From NCBI GenBank assembly GCA_009469585.1, contig SSXW01000002.1, positions 245,326 to 309,325 on the forward strand: DNA of 64,000 nucleotides, given 5' to 3'. The translations under genes were made by a program, and so were the position numbers. Under the pieces are notes generated by a model. That model did no database searches and was not told where the DNA came from. It was given only the letters and a program-made list of their open reading frames with translations. This document shows positions 9,376 through 17,514 of the stretch, in pieces; position 1 is the first letter of the stretch, and the number at the start of each line of letters is the position of its first letter. The stretch is from Dechloromonas sp. Dech2017. GTDB taxonomy: Bacteria; Pseudomonadota; Gammaproteobacteria; Burkholderiales; Rhodocyclaceae.

Positions 9376-9697
9376 ACCCCCAGCTGGCGCCCGGCTGGCC
9401 AGGTGCCGGCGCGGCGCCTGCCGCAAACCCCTTGCCAGCATGACTCGACTCCTGCAAGGGATTGAATTTCCGATAGTTTTTGCCTCGCCGGGTCTTTTCG
9501 GGTATAATTCATATTTCCTCGCATGGCGCGAGGCCAAGTCGTTCTGCCTGCGTGTAAATGCTGTCCCCTGCCGCACCATCGCTTCGCGATCTCCGGCTCG
9601 CCGATCTGAACATTTTCCCGTTGCACAGCGTCGCTCATCGCTTGCCTGAACTGCCCGGCACCACCGGCTTTCAAGGAGCAGTCAATCCGGGGAATAC
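9376..9697 (+). promoter_or_regulatory. Intergenic leader with promoter ahead of the transglutaminase-infA pair
   Basis: This 322-base gap holds an imperfect hairpin after leuA (9400-9420) and a good promoter: TTGCCT (9480-9485), 17-bp spacer, TATAAT (9503-9508). Initiation near 9515 would give a transcript beginning with a 6-bp hairpin (CCTCGC/GCGAGG, 9517-9533) and a leader of about 180 bases before ATG 9698. No convincing gene is seen in the leader. Confidence 0.6.
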
Positions 9698-10582
9698 ATG
9701 GTTCGCATTCAGTTCGCTATCGATTTGCATTACGAACTGATTTCTCCCGGCGCCGATTTCGTTTTCAACATTCACGCAGCCCCCACCGCCCGCCAGTTCA
9801 TCGTCAGCGAATCGCTGCGCGTCAACCAGCCGGTGCTGACCACGATCCAGGCCGACCCCGCGACGTACGCCCGCTTTCTGCGCCTGACCGCAGCCCCCGG
9901 CGCCCTGCAGGTCAGCTACCAAGCCCAGGTGGACATCGACCATCACGTCGGCGACCCCGACCTGATCCCGGAAACGCCGGTGGCCCGCCTTCCGCTCGGC
10001 GCGCTGCACTACATTTACCCAAGCCGCTACTGCCAGTCCGACCGGCTGGCCGTGCTGGCCATCAACGAGTTCGGCCGCCTGCCCAAGGGCTACCGGCGCG
10101 TCGAAGCGATCTGCAAATGGGTGAACCAGCATGTCGCCTTCTGCGGTAACGCCAGCTGCTCAACGACTTCCGCCATCGACACGCTGACCGATCGGGTCGG
10201 CGTATGCCGGGATTTCGCCCACCTGATGATCGCCATCTGCCGGGCCCTGAGCATTCCCGCCCGCTTCACCACCGGCATCGACTATGGCGCCGACCTCGCC
10301 CTCGGACCGAGCGACTTCCATGCCTATGTCGAGGCTTATCTCGACGGTCGCTGGTATCTCTTCGATCCGTCCGGCACCGCCGTCCCGATGGGCTTCGTCC
10401 GCCTTGGCACCGGCCGCGATGCGGCCGATGTCTCCTACGCTACCATCTTCGGCAGCGTCACCCCGCCCCCACCGCCGTTGATTTCCGTCAATGCCATCAC
10501 CGAGCCGGGGCGTCCCTGGGAAATGCCCCGCCGCCGCCCGGAAGCCCTCTCGACCGACTCGCTGCCGGTCCTATCCGACTGA
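9698..10582 (+). CDS. Transglutaminase-like cysteine peptidase family protein
   Basis: A 294-residue protein with no signal peptide. An N-terminal beta-rich bacterial transglutaminase-like domain (residues 1-110) is followed by a transglutaminase core. The catalytic triad is visible as Cys in GVCRDFAHL, His in [10 protein letters not shown] and Asp in YLFDPSG. The C-terminal 45 residues are Pro-rich. Related proteins are often found in amidotransferase or proteolysis-related gene sets, but no such partner is here. The next gene is an infA paralogue 31 bases downstream, likely co-transcribed from the promoter at 9480-9508. Confidence 0.88.
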   Translation: MVRIQFAIDLHYELISPGADFVFNIHAAPTARQFIVSESLRVNQPVLTTIQADPATYARFLRLTAAPGALQVSYQAQVDIDHHVGDPDLIPETPVARLPLGALHYIYPSRYCQSDRLAVLAINEFGRLPKGYRRVEAICKWVNQHVAFCGNASCSTTSAIDTLTDRVGVCRDFAHLMIAICRALSIPARFTTGIDYGADLALGPSDFHAYVEAYLDGRWYLFDPSGTAVPMGFVRLGTGRDAADVSYATIFGSVTPPPPPLISVNAITEPGRPWEMPRRRPEALSTDSLPVLSD

Positions 10583-10613
10583 ACCCCGCTTATCACTTAC
10601 AGGAGACCGACAC

Positions 10614-10865
10614 TTGGCCAAAGAAGAACTGATCGAAATGAACGGCGTCGTCGACGACGTCCTCCCCGATACCCGTTTCCGCGTCACGCTGGAAAACGGT
10701 CACCAGCTGATTGCCTACACCTCGGGCAAGATGAAGAAGCACCACATCCGCATCCTGGTCGGCGACCACGTATCGCTCGAACTGTCGCCTTACGACCTGT
10801 CGAAGGGTCGCATCACCTTCCGCCACCTACCCAACCGCGGTGCCGCGCCGGCCGCGCGCCGTTAG
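10614..10865 (+). CDS. infA: Translation initiation factor IF-1 paralogue
   Basis: An 83-residue S1/OB-fold protein with a TTG start at 10614 set by AGGAGA (10601-10606). Core motifs of IF-1 are intact ([57 protein letters not shown]). It has a slightly extended, basic C-terminus compared with the 72-residue E. coli protein. It is not in a ribosomal-protein operon, so it is probably the second infA copy that many betaproteobacteria carry. Its TAG overlaps the TAA of the convergent DUF3025 gene. Confidence 0.93.
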   Translation: MAKEELIEMNGVVDDVLPDTRFRVTLENGHQLIAYTSGKMKKHHIRILVGDHVSLELSPYDLSKGRITFRHLPNRGAAPAARR

Positions 10866-11638
10866 GAATCGGCCCGTCGCCCTGAGCGAAACTGCCAGCT
10901 GTCGTCGTAATAGGCCGGATCCTCGCTGTCCGGCGTGACGCCGGGAATGCCGAGCAGCGGCAGGGGCTGGAAATCGCGCGGCCGCGTGTAGCGTCCGCTG
11001 GCCAGATCGGCTGCCAGCAGGCGGTCGACCGCAACGATCTGCTCGGCCGCCGACATCGCCATCCACTCATCGCTGACCTCGTGGAGAACCGCCTTGGCGG
11101 TCAGGCCACGGAACGGGGCGAGCAATTGTTCGTAGGTGGCGTGCCCGAAGACAATGAAACGCATGGCCGCCACGACCTCGGCCCGGCGCACCGCGAACAG
11201 ATCCTTCCAGCGAAAGCCGCGCAGCAGGTCGAGCAGTTCCGGCCGGCTGGAGAGGACGACGATGCCGCATTCGTCGAAGTGGGTCAGTGCGTCGCGCCGG
11301 CTGCCGCGCCCCTCGCCAACCGCCTGCATGGCGCGCACGTGGGCGGCGCTGATGGAGATCTTGGTCAGCGGAAAAGTCAGCCAGACCAGCGCATTGAAGA
11401 AGTCATGCCAGTTGTCCGGCCGGGTTTCGACCTCGCCCGTCTCCCAGATCCGGCATTCGTAGACCATTCCGTCGGCTTGCGGCGGAACGAAACGGACACG
11501 CCGGCCGTTTTCGGTGGCGATCGGATGGTCTTCGGCCAGCCTGGCCAGGGCCCCGGCGTCGGGCCGCGCCGGCAGGCGGTCCAGCCAGGGCCGCAGCGGC
11601 GCGAAGAGCGGCGAGGCGTAAGGCCCGCCCGGGCTCAC
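10862..11638 (-). CDS. DUF3025 family protein
   Basis: A 258-residue protein with a GTG start 7 bases after the upstream gene stop. It matches DUF3025, with characteristic segments [34 protein letters not shown] and [16 protein letters not shown], and a conserved LPLLGIPG near the end. It has no signal peptide. Molecular function is unknown. It forms a minus-strand run with a small lipoprotein gene and pyrC. Confidence 0.85.
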   Translation of the reverse strand: MSPGGPYASPLFAPLRPWLDRLPARPDAGALARLAEDHPIATENGRRVRFVPPQADGMVYECRIWETGEVETRPDNWHDFFNALVWLTFPLTKISISAAHVRAMQAVGEGRGSRRDALTHFDECGIVVLSSRPELLDLLRGFRWKDLFAVRRAEVVAAMRFIVFGHATYEQLLAPFRGLTAKAVLHEVSDEWMAMSAAEQIVAVDRLLAADLASGRYTRPRDFQPLPLLGIPGVTPDSEDPAYYDDSWQFRSGRRADS

Positions 11639-11645
11639 CGGCCGC

Positions 11646-12083
11646 TCACTCGCTGTCGTCGCCCTTGTCGCCTTCTTCCCTGACGAAAGCCAGTTCGCCC
11701 TTGACGACGCGGAAGGTGCCGACCAGCTTGCCCAGCCCTTCGGGCGGCTCCTCACCGACCTTGGCGAAGCCTTCGCAGGTCTGCGTCTCGGTCGCGTAGA
11801 GGCGCTTGCCGACCTTGACGATGAAGGCGCCGGAGGGCACCTGGTAGACCTCGACCCGCGTCTTTTCGGTGCCCGTCCCCAGGCTATGCCGGCGCAGGCA
11901 GGCCGGCATGCGCGAGACGACCAGGTAGAGCTCGATCTTGCCATCCCAGAAATACGGCTGCTCGCGGATCAGCGACAGCACGTGCTCGCGGGTGTTGTCG
12001 ATTTCATACGTCGCGCCGTCGTTCACGCAGGCGGCGAGCAGGGGCACGGCAAGCAGCGGCAGGAGGAGGGAGCGCAGACGCAT
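11646..12083 (-). CDS. Hypothetical lipoprotein
   Basis: A 145-residue protein with a signal peptide and lipobox (LLAAC at residues 15-19). The mature part is mixed alpha/beta with no recognised domain (EHVLSLIREQPYFWDGKIELYLVVSRMPACLRRH). The C-terminus is strongly acidic (EEGDKGDDSE). It lies between pyrC (11 bases upstream) and the DUF3025 gene, probably in one transcript. Confidence 0.7.
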   Translation of the reverse strand: MRLRSLLLPLLAVPLLAACVNDGATYEIDNTREHVLSLIREQPYFWDGKIELYLVVSRMPACLRRHSLGTGTEKTRVEVYQVPSGAFIVKVGKRLYATETQTCEGFAKVGEEPPEGLGKLVGTFRVVKGELAFVREEGDKGDDSE

Positions 12084-12094
12084 GATCGGTTTCC

Positions 12095-13126
12095 TCAGAG
12101 CATTTTCCAGGACAGCGTTTCACCGGCCCGCAGCGGCACGATGCGCTCGCCGGGCAAATACGGGTAGTCGGCCGGCACCGTCCAGGCTTCCCTGGCCAGC
12201 GTCACGGTGTCGGTGTTGCGCGGCAGGCCGTACCAGTCCGGACCGTGGAAGCTGGCGAAGGCCTCCAGCTTGTCGAGAGCCCCGGCCTGATCGAAGGCTT
12301 CGGCGTACAGCTCGATGGCGGCGTAGGCCGTGTAGCAGCCGGCACAGCCGCAGGCCGCCTCCTTGGCGCCCTTGGCATGCGGCGCCGAATCGGTGCCGAG
12401 GAAGAATTTCGGGCTGCCGGAAATCGCCGCCTCGACCAGCGCCTGGCGGTGCGTCTCGCGCTTGAGCACGGGCAGGCAATACCAGTGCGGCCGGATGCCG
12501 CCCTGGAAGATGGCGTTGCGGTTGTAGAGCAGGTGGTGGGCGGTGATGGTGGCCGCTACGGTCGACGGCGAATTTTGCACAAATTCGGCAGCGTCCCGCG
12601 TCGTGATGTGCTCCATGACCACCTTGAGCTTGGGCAGGCGCCGGGTCAGCGGTTCGAGCACGCTGTCGATGAAGGCCTTCTCGCGGTCGAAGAGGTCGAC
12701 CGTCGGGTCGGTCACTTCGCCATGGACGAGCAGCGGCAGGCCGAGGCGTTCGATCTCGGCCAGCGTCGCCTCGGCCTTGGCGATGTCGGTCAGGCCGGCG
12801 TCGGAATTGGTCGTCGCCCCGGCCGGGTAGAGCTTGACCGCCTTGACGAAGCCCGAGTCGACGGCCCGGGCAATTTCGGCCGGCGGCGTGTTGTCGGTCA
12901 GGTAGAGCGTCATCAGCGGCTCGAAGCAAGTGCCGGCCGGCAGTGCGGCGAGGATGCGCTCACGGTAGGCGGCGGCCTGGGCGACGGTGGTCACCGGCGG
13001 TTTCAGGTTGGGCATGACGATGGCCCGGCCGAACTGGCGTGCCGTGTGCGGCAGCACCGAGGCCAGCGCCTCGCCGTCGCGCAGGTGGAGATGCCAGTCG
13101 TCGGGGCGGGTGATGGTGAGTTGCAT
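12095..13126 (-). CDS. pyrC: Dihydroorotase
   Basis: Cyclises N-carbamoyl-aspartate to dihydroorotate in pyrimidine synthesis. At 343 residues it has the size of the class II E. coli-type enzyme. Zinc ligands are visible: DWHLHLRDG near the N-terminus, the carboxylated Lys in [16 protein letters not shown], His in LLVHGEV and MEHITT, and the catalytic Asp in [11 protein letters not shown] 13126 begins the usual [12 protein letters not shown] start. A dispersed-motif copy encodes [13 protein letters not shown] right after the MEHITT ligand, where E. coli PyrC has a segment of equal length, so the motif seems to have arisen by substitution. Confidence 0.97.
   Translation of the reverse strand: MQLTITRPDDWHLHLRDGEALASVLPHTARQFGRAIVMPNLKPPVTTVAQAAAYRERILAALPAGTCFEPLMTLYLTDNTPPAEIARAVDSGFVKAVKLYPAGATTNSDAGLTDIAKAEATLAEIERLGLPLLVHGEVTDPTVDLFDREKAFIDSVLEPLTRRLPKLKVVMEHITTRDAAEFVQNSPSTVAATITAHHLLYNRNAIFQGGIRPHWYCLPVLKRETHRQALVEAAISGSPKFFLGTDSAPHAKGAKEAACGCAGCYTAYAAIELYAEAFDQAGALDKLEAFASFHGPDWYGLPRNTDTVTLAREAWTVPADYPYLPGERIVPLRAGETLSWKML
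12554..12590 (-). repeat. Dispersed motif copy 3
   Basis: On the minus strand A/T-rich AATTTGTGCAAAATTC precedes GCCGTCGACCGTAGC, one mismatch to the core. It is inside pyrC in the sense direction. Confidence 0.85.
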
Positions 13127-13265
13127 GGTCGGTTCCGGTACGTTATCCGCCCATTTTAGCAGGCCGACCGGCAGAGTCGGGACGATTCGGCAAGCGGACA
13201 AGGCTCACCCCGCCACAAAGTTTTACAACATGACATTGGCAAAATGATAGACTGTCCGCATCGAC

Positions 13266-13280
13266 CGCCCGACTCGGGCG
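13266..13280. promoter_or_regulatory. Short palindrome upstream of the FHA gene
   Basis: CGCCCGA-C-TCGGGCG lies 38 bases before the FHA gene ATG. It could be an operator or a leader hairpin. The rest of 13127-13317 shows only an A/T-rich stretch around 13215-13255 with no clear promoter. Confidence 0.3.
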
Positions 13281-13317
13281 CATCGCCGCAACCGACACGT
13301 TGACCCGCCTTTTCGTC

Positions 13318-14220
13318 ATGAATGACACGACCGTTCCGCTGCCCGCCGGCCAGCCCTCCGCCCACGCTGGCGCCGACGCCGGCTACCTGCTGCATGCCGC
13401 GGTATTCGAAGCCTCGCCGCGGCCCGAACGGATGGACGAACTCACCCTGAGCAAGCTGACCGGCCGGCGCATGAGCCGCCTCGAGCGCGTTCTCGAAGCG
13501 CATGGCGGCGCGCTCGTCCGGCGCCAGCCGCAAGGCTTGCTGGCTGCCTTCGAGTCGGCCGAGGCAGCGCTGCTGGTCGCCGCCGAAATGCAGCGGCGCT
13601 GCGCCGTCATCCCGCAGATCCAGGAGATACGTATCGGCCTGAAGATCGGCCTGCATGCCGCGGCCGGCGGCATCGAAGCCGGCGAAGCGACGGCCGCCCG
13701 ACTGGCGACCCTGCACGGCGGCAACGCCATTGTCGCCTCCGGCCGGGTCATCGACGCCCTGCCCGAGGCCCTGGTCCGCCAGACCTCGGCCCTCGTCCGC
13801 GACGACAACGGTCTGGCCGCCCGCCTCGTCGACTGGACGAACCTCCCCGCACCGCCGCTGCGCACACGCCCGCCCGAGGTCAGCCACCCAGCCCGTCCGC
13901 CCTGCCTGACCCTGCGTCAGGGCGAACGCACCTTCCGCTTTTGCGGCGAGCAATCGGTGATCACCATCGGCCGCGACCCCGCCAACGACGTCAGCATCAC
14001 CTTCCCCAAGGCCTCGCGCCTGCATTGCCGCATCGTCTACCGGGCCGGCACACTGGTCCTGGTCGACCAGAGCCTGAACGGCACCTACCTGGCGCCCGGC
14101 GACGGGCCGGAAATCGCCATCCGGAAAAACCTGTCGCCCCTGGCCGGCCGGGGAAAAATCGGCTTCGGCCACTCCTGCCGGGACGACGCCGGGCAGGTCC
14201 TCGAATACGAAATCGGCTGA
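13318..14220 (+). CDS. FHA-domain protein with degenerate nucleotide-cyclase-like N-terminus
   Basis: A 300-residue protein starting at ATG 13318. Residues 25-175 resemble a class III adenylate/guanylate cyclase homology domain (LERVLEAHGGALVRRQPQGLLAAFESAEAALLVAAEMQRR ... RIGLKIGLHAAAGGIEAGEATAARL), but the metal-binding Asp residues expected in the FxDxxG region are not seen, so catalysis is doubtful. Residues 200-295 form an FHA phosphopeptide-binding domain (ITIGRDPANDVSI, SRLHCRIVYRAG, LVLVDQSLNGTYL) with the conserved Arg, Ser-Arg-His and Asn-Gly residues. It probably reads Ser/Thr phosphorylation in a signalling complex; no kinase gene is nearby. Confidence 0.8.
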   Translation: MNDTTVPLPAGQPSAHAGADAGYLLHAAVFEASPRPERMDELTLSKLTGRRMSRLERVLEAHGGALVRRQPQGLLAAFESAEAALLVAAEMQRRCAVIPQIQEIRIGLKIGLHAAAGGIEAGEATAARLATLHGGNAIVASGRVIDALPEALVRQTSALVRDDNGLAARLVDWTNLPAPPLRTRPPEVSHPARPPCLTLRQGERTFRFCGEQSVITIGRDPANDVSITFPKASRLHCRIVYRAGTLVLVDQSLNGTYLAPGDGPEIAIRKNLSPLAGRGKIGFGHSCRDDAGQVLEYEIG

Positions 14221-14230
14221 AGGCCGGCCT

Positions 14231-15070
14231 TCAGGCCTTGCGCAGGGCCAGCGCCCGGTCGTAGAGGGCGTTCTTGGCAGCGCCGGTGATCTGCGCCGCC
14301 AGTTTGGCCGCCTGCTTGACCGGCAGACCGTCGGCCAGCAGCAGCTTGAGGACGCGCTCGCCTTCGCCGCTGTCGGCCTCGTCCGCCGCCCCGGAAACCA
14401 TCAGCACGAATTCGCCGCGCTGGCGATTGGGGTCAGCCTTCAGCCAGGCCAGTGCTTCGACTAGCGGCAGGGCATGGACGGTCTCGAAGAGCTTGGTCAG
14501 CTCGCGGGCGATGACCAGGGTCCGCTCGCCGAAGACGGCGGCCATGTCGTCGACCGTCTCCAGCACGCGGTGCGGCGCTTCGTAGAAAACCAGGGCACAA
14601 GGCTGCTGGCGCAGCGCTTCCAGGGCCTGCCGGCGCTGGCCGGCCTTGGCCGGCAGGAAGCCGTAGAACAGGAACTGTTCGTCGAGCAGGCCGGAGGCCG
14701 ACAGCGCGGTGGTCACCGCGCACGGCCCGGGCAAGGGAACGACCCGGCCGCCGGCAGCGCGCACGGCGGCGACGATGCGGGCACCGGGGTCGGAGATGCC
14801 GGGGGTGCCGGCGTCGGAAACCAGGGCGACGGATTCGCCGGCCAGCAGTTTGTCGACGATGCGGGCGGCGGCTTCCTGCTCGTTGTGGCGATGGGCCGGC
14901 ATGGTCCGCCCCCGGGCCCCGAGCTGCTTCAACAGCGGGCCGCTGTGCCGGGTGTCCTCGGCGGCGATCCACGGCACGCTGCGCAGGATTTCCTCGGCGC
15001 GCCGGGTGAGGTCGGCGAGATTCCCGAGCGGCGTCGGGACGACATACAATGCAGCGGATTCTTCCGTCAT
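14231..15070 (-). CDS. rsmI: 16S rRNA 2'-O-ribose C1402 methyltransferase RsmI
   Basis: A 279-residue tetrapyrrole-methylase-fold enzyme that methylates C1402 of 16S rRNA. Family signatures: ALYVVPTPLGNLADLTRRAEEIL at the N-terminus, AAEDTRHSGPLL, VALVSDAGTPGISDPG and PLPGPCAVTTALSASGL. ATG 15070 gives the usual short lead-in; an ATG four codons upstream is possible. It is divergent from yraN with start codons 10 bases apart, an arrangement like E. coli yraL/yraN except that lpoA is missing between them. Confidence 0.95.
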   Translation of the reverse strand: MTEESAALYVVPTPLGNLADLTRRAEEILRSVPWIAAEDTRHSGPLLKQLGARGRTMPAHRHNEQEAAARIVDKLLAGESVALVSDAGTPGISDPGARIVAAVRAAGGRVVPLPGPCAVTTALSASGLLDEQFLFYGFLPAKAGQRRQALEALRQQPCALVFYEAPHRVLETVDDMAAVFGERTLVIARELTKLFETVHALPLVEALAWLKADPNRQRGEFVLMVSGAADEADSGEGERVLKLLLADGLPVKQAAKLAAQITGAAKNALYDRALALRKA

Positions 15071-15080
15071 TTTTTTCGGC

Positions 15081-15446
15081 ATGCAGGCAAAGACCAACGA
15101 TACCACCACGCAGCGCGGCCGCGAAGCCGAGGCAAGGGCGGCCCGCTACCTGGAACGCTGCGGTCTACGGGAAATCCGGCGCAATTTCCGCATCCGCGGC
15201 GGCGAGATCGACCTCATCTGCCGCGACGGCAAGACGCTCGTTTTTATCGAAGTGCGCCAGCGCAGCCGGGCCGATTTCGGCGGGGCCGCGGCCAGCATCA
15301 CGGCCGTCAAGCAGCGGCGCATTGTGCTCGCCGCCCGTCACTACCTGCTCGGCCAGCCGGAGGACGATTGCCGCTTCGACTGCGTGCTGATCGACGGCGA
15401 GCGCCTGGAATGGATCAAAGATGCGTTTGCTGCTGACGATTGTTAG
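15081..15446 (+). CDS. yraN: YraN/UPF0102 family nuclease-like protein
   Basis: A 121-residue protein with the RecB-like PD-(D/E)xK fold seen in UPF0102: GREAEARAARYLERCGLREIRRNFR, GGEIDLICRDGKTLVFIEVRQRS. The Glu-Ile-Asp and Glu-Val-Arg pair (normally ExK) is visible. Function is unproven in the family. It overlaps the next gene (HIRAN) by 26 bases. A degenerate copy of the dispersed motif lies within the conserved RNFRIRGGEID region. Confidence 0.9.
   Translation: MQAKTNDTTTQRGREAEARAARYLERCGLREIRRNFRIRGGEIDLICRDGKTLVFIEVRQRSRADFGGAAASITAVKQRRIVLAARHYLLGQPEDDCRFDCVLIDGERLEWIKDAFAADDC
15157..15189 (-). repeat. Degenerate dispersed motif copy in yraN
   Basis: GCTGCGGTCTACGGGAAAT on the plus strand matches the reverse-complement core with two changes and is followed by GGCGCAATTTCC, as in the other copies. 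It sits on codons conserved in the YraN family. It may be a motif in formation or decay, or coincidence. Confidence 0.45.
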
Positions 15447-15789
15447 CCTGCTCGGCTGGCTGGCCGCGGCGCAGGCCGAAAGCGTCCGCCTGCTGGTCCA
15501 GAACTCGCCGCTGGCCGGCAGCCAGTACTACGCGGTGAGCGCCGTGTGGCCGGAAATCCGCGTCGGCGACGCCCTGGCCCTGATCCGCGAGCCGGACAAC
15601 CGCCACGACCCGCGCGCCATCCGCGTCGAGTGGCGCGGCCACAAGCTGGGCTACGTACCGCGCGCCGAGAACCGGGCGGTGGCAGCGGCGATGGATGCCG
15701 GCGAACGCCTGGTGGCTCGCGTGTCGTCGCTGAGCGACAACAAAAATCCGTGGCAGCGCGTGGCCTTCGAAGTCTTCATCGAGCTGTGA
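15421..15789 (+). CDS. Exported HIRAN-domain protein
   Basis: A 122-residue protein with an N-terminal signal peptide (LLLTIVSLLGWLAAAQA) followed by an HIRAN domain (residues 22-118: VQNSPLAGSQYYAVSAVW, LALIREPDNRHDPRAIRV, HKLGYVPRAENRAVAAAMDAG). HIRAN usually recognises DNA 3' ends in cytoplasmic helicases or nucleases, so an exported stand-alone form is unusual. It starts inside the yraN gene and precedes diaA by 39 bases, consistent with co-transcription. Confidence 0.82.
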   Translation: MRLLLTIVSLLGWLAAAQAESVRLLVQNSPLAGSQYYAVSAVWPEIRVGDALALIREPDNRHDPRAIRVEWRGHKLGYVPRAENRAVAAAMDAGERLVARVSSLSDNKNPWQRVAFEVFIEL

Positions 15790-15828
15790 GGTAGAATGCC
15801 CGGATGAATAGCCTCACCCCGTCATAAC

Positions 15829-16419
15829 ATGGATTTGATTGCCCGCGTCGCCAAGCATTTCGAGGACAGCGCCCAGACCAAGCAGCAAGCCATCGAGCAG
15901 ATGGCCGCGCCGATCGCCGCCGCCATCGAGACGATGACCAACAGCCTGATCAACGGCGGCAAGATCCTCGCCTGCGGCAACGGCGGCTCGGCCGGCGACG
16001 CCCAGCATTTCGCCGCCGAACTGATCGGCCGCTTCGAGGCCGAGCGCCACGAACTGGCCGCCATCGCGCTGACCACCGACAGCTCCATCCTGACCGCCGT
16101 CGCCAACGACTATTCGTTCAGCCAGATCTTCTCCAAGCAGGTGCGCGGCCTCGGCCACGCCGGCGACGTGCTGCTCGCCATCTCGACCTCGGGCAATTCG
16201 GCCAACGTCGTCGAGGCGATCAAGGCCGCCCACCAGGCCGAGATGCACGTCGTCGCGCTGACCGGCAAGGGTGGCGGGCAGATCGGCGAAATGCTCCGCG
16301 ACAGCGACATCCATCTCTGCGTGCCGGCCGAGCGCACGGCACGTATCCAGGAAACCCACCTGTTGACCATCCACTGCCTGTGCGATGGCATCGACGCACT
16401 TTTATTGGGAGTCGAATGA
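15829..16419 (+). CDS. diaA: SIS-domain protein DiaA/GmhA family
   Basis: A 196-residue SIS-fold protein. Key motifs: [39 protein letters not shown] and [11 protein letters not shown]. GmhA (sedoheptulose-7-phosphate isomerase) and DiaA (DnaA-binding initiator) are close paralogues. The yraN-diaA-dolP order favours DiaA, a regulator of chromosome replication initiation. Its stop overlaps the dolP ATG. Call: family certain, paralogue assignment by context. Confidence 0.85.
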   Translation: MDLIARVAKHFEDSAQTKQQAIEQMAAPIAAAIETMTNSLINGGKILACGNGGSAGDAQHFAAELIGRFEAERHELAAIALTTDSSILTAVANDYSFSQIFSKQVRGLGHAGDVLLAISTSGNSANVVEAIKAAHQAEMHVVALTGKGGGQIGEMLRDSDIHLCVPAERTARIQETHLLTIHCLCDGIDALLLGVE

Positions 16420-17078
16420 TGCGCAAGACCCAACTGATCCTCGCCGCCAGCGCCCTGTTCACCGTGCTGCCCATGCTCCAGGGCTGCGTTCCCGCCCTGG
16501 TCGGCGGCGCCGCCGTCAGCGTCATGTCGGCCCACGACCGGCGCACCACCGGCACCCAGACCGACGACGAAACCACTGAATGGAAGGCCGGCCAGCGCGT
16601 GCCCGACCAGTTCAAGGGTTTCTCGCACGTCAATTTCACCGCCTACAACCATCGCGTGCTGATCACCGGCGAGGTGCCCAACGAGGACGCCAAGGCCGCC
16701 ATCGAGCGCGAAGTGCGCCTGCTCGGCGGGGTGCGCGAGGTGTACAACGAAGCCGGCATCGGCCCCGTCTCCTCGCTCGGCAGCCGCAGCACCGACGGCT
16801 ACATCACCTCCAAGGTCAAGGCCCGCCTGGTCGATTCCAACCAGCTGTCGGCCAACCACATCAAGGTCGTCACCGAGCGCGCCATCGTCTACCTGATGGG
16901 CATCGTCACCGACCGCGAGGCCAAGGTGGCGATCGCCGTCGCCCGCACCACGGCCGGCGTCGCCAAGGTGGTGAACGTCATGGAGGTTCTCGGCGACGAG
17001 GACGTCCGCCGCATCGACAGCCAGATGCTGGGCGCCCGCCAGGCACCGCCGGCCAGCGCCCCGGTCGAAAATCGCTGA
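16419..17078 (+). CDS. dolP: BON-domain outer-membrane lipoprotein, DolP (YraP)-like
   Basis: A 219-residue lipoprotein: signal peptide and lipobox ending in MLQGC, then two BON domains (residues 75-145 and 150-210). Conserved segments include FSHVNFTAYNHRVLITGEVPNEDAKAAIEREV and VYLMGIVTDREAKVAIAVART. DolP binds anionic phospholipid at division sites and supports outer-membrane integrity. ATG 16419 was chosen from GGGAG at 16407-16411; an in-frame ATG sits 3 bases upstream. The TGA stop lies inside a dispersed-motif copy. Confidence 0.9.
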   Translation: MRKTQLILAASALFTVLPMLQGCVPALVGGAAVSVMSAHDRRTTGTQTDDETTEWKAGQRVPDQFKGFSHVNFTAYNHRVLITGEVPNEDAKAAIEREVRLLGGVREVYNEAGIGPVSSLGSRSTDGYITSKVKARLVDSNQLSANHIKVVTERAIVYLMGIVTDREAKVAIAVARTTAGVAKVVNVMEVLGDEDVRRIDSQMLGARQAPPASAPVENR

Positions 17079-17098
17079 TTTTTGCCGTCGACCGCAGC
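17072..17098 (+). repeat. Dispersed motif copy 4
   Basis: TCGCTGATTTTT followed by the exact core GCCGTCGACCGCAGC. The dolP stop codon TGA (17076-17078) is part of the A/T lead, so the motif begins within the gene and continues into the intergenic space. Confidence 0.9.
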
Positions 17099-17115
17099 AG
17101 AGGGGAAAAAGCAAA

Positions 17116-17499
17116 ATGAATCTGGAAAAGGTCATCTTCGGCTTCTTCATCGTGCTGGCGGCGACCCTCAATTTCGGCTTCTTCATCGGCGACATCGAGC
17201 GCCCCGAACTGCACCACGTCTATGAACTGGCCGCGGCCCTGGTCGTCAGCCTGATCGCCACCGCGCTCAAATTCGGCGACCGCACGCAGATCGGCGCCAT
17301 CCACCTGTCCACCAGCCTGGTCGCCGACCTGCAGCTGATCGCCGCCGCCGTCACCTGGGCGGTGGCCGTGCACGTCACCGGCGAAGGGATGACCGCCACC
17401 GTCACCTCCAGCGTCGTCTCGCTGTCGGGCGGCGCCCTCTTCGCCAACGTTGTCTCGGTCATCATCCTGATCGTCGAAACCGTCATGCTGCGTCGCTAA
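17116..17499 (+). CDS. DUF6394 family membrane protein
   Basis: A 127-residue protein with three to four predicted membrane segments (VIFGFFIVLAATLNFGFFIGDI, VYELAAALVVSLIATALKF, LQLIAAAVTWAVAVHV, ANVVSVIILIVETVML). Small membrane proteins of this family are commonly found directly upstream of K+ channel/TrkA genes, as here (16 bases). This suggests an accessory role in ion transport, but no biochemical function is known to me. Confidence 0.75.
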   Translation: MNLEKVIFGFFIVLAATLNFGFFIGDIERPELHHVYELAAALVVSLIATALKFGDRTQIGAIHLSTSLVADLQLIAAAVTWAVAVHVTGEGMTATVTSSVVSLSGGALFANVVSVIILIVETVMLRR

Positions 17500-17514
17500 G
17501 GCCGGGAGCCGCGC

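Noticed and set aside
11032..11050. GCGGTCGACCGCAACG in the DUF3025 gene
   Set aside because: The GTCGAC and GACCGC are there, but the neighbouring A/T tracts are absent and the residues (AVDRLLAAD) look native.
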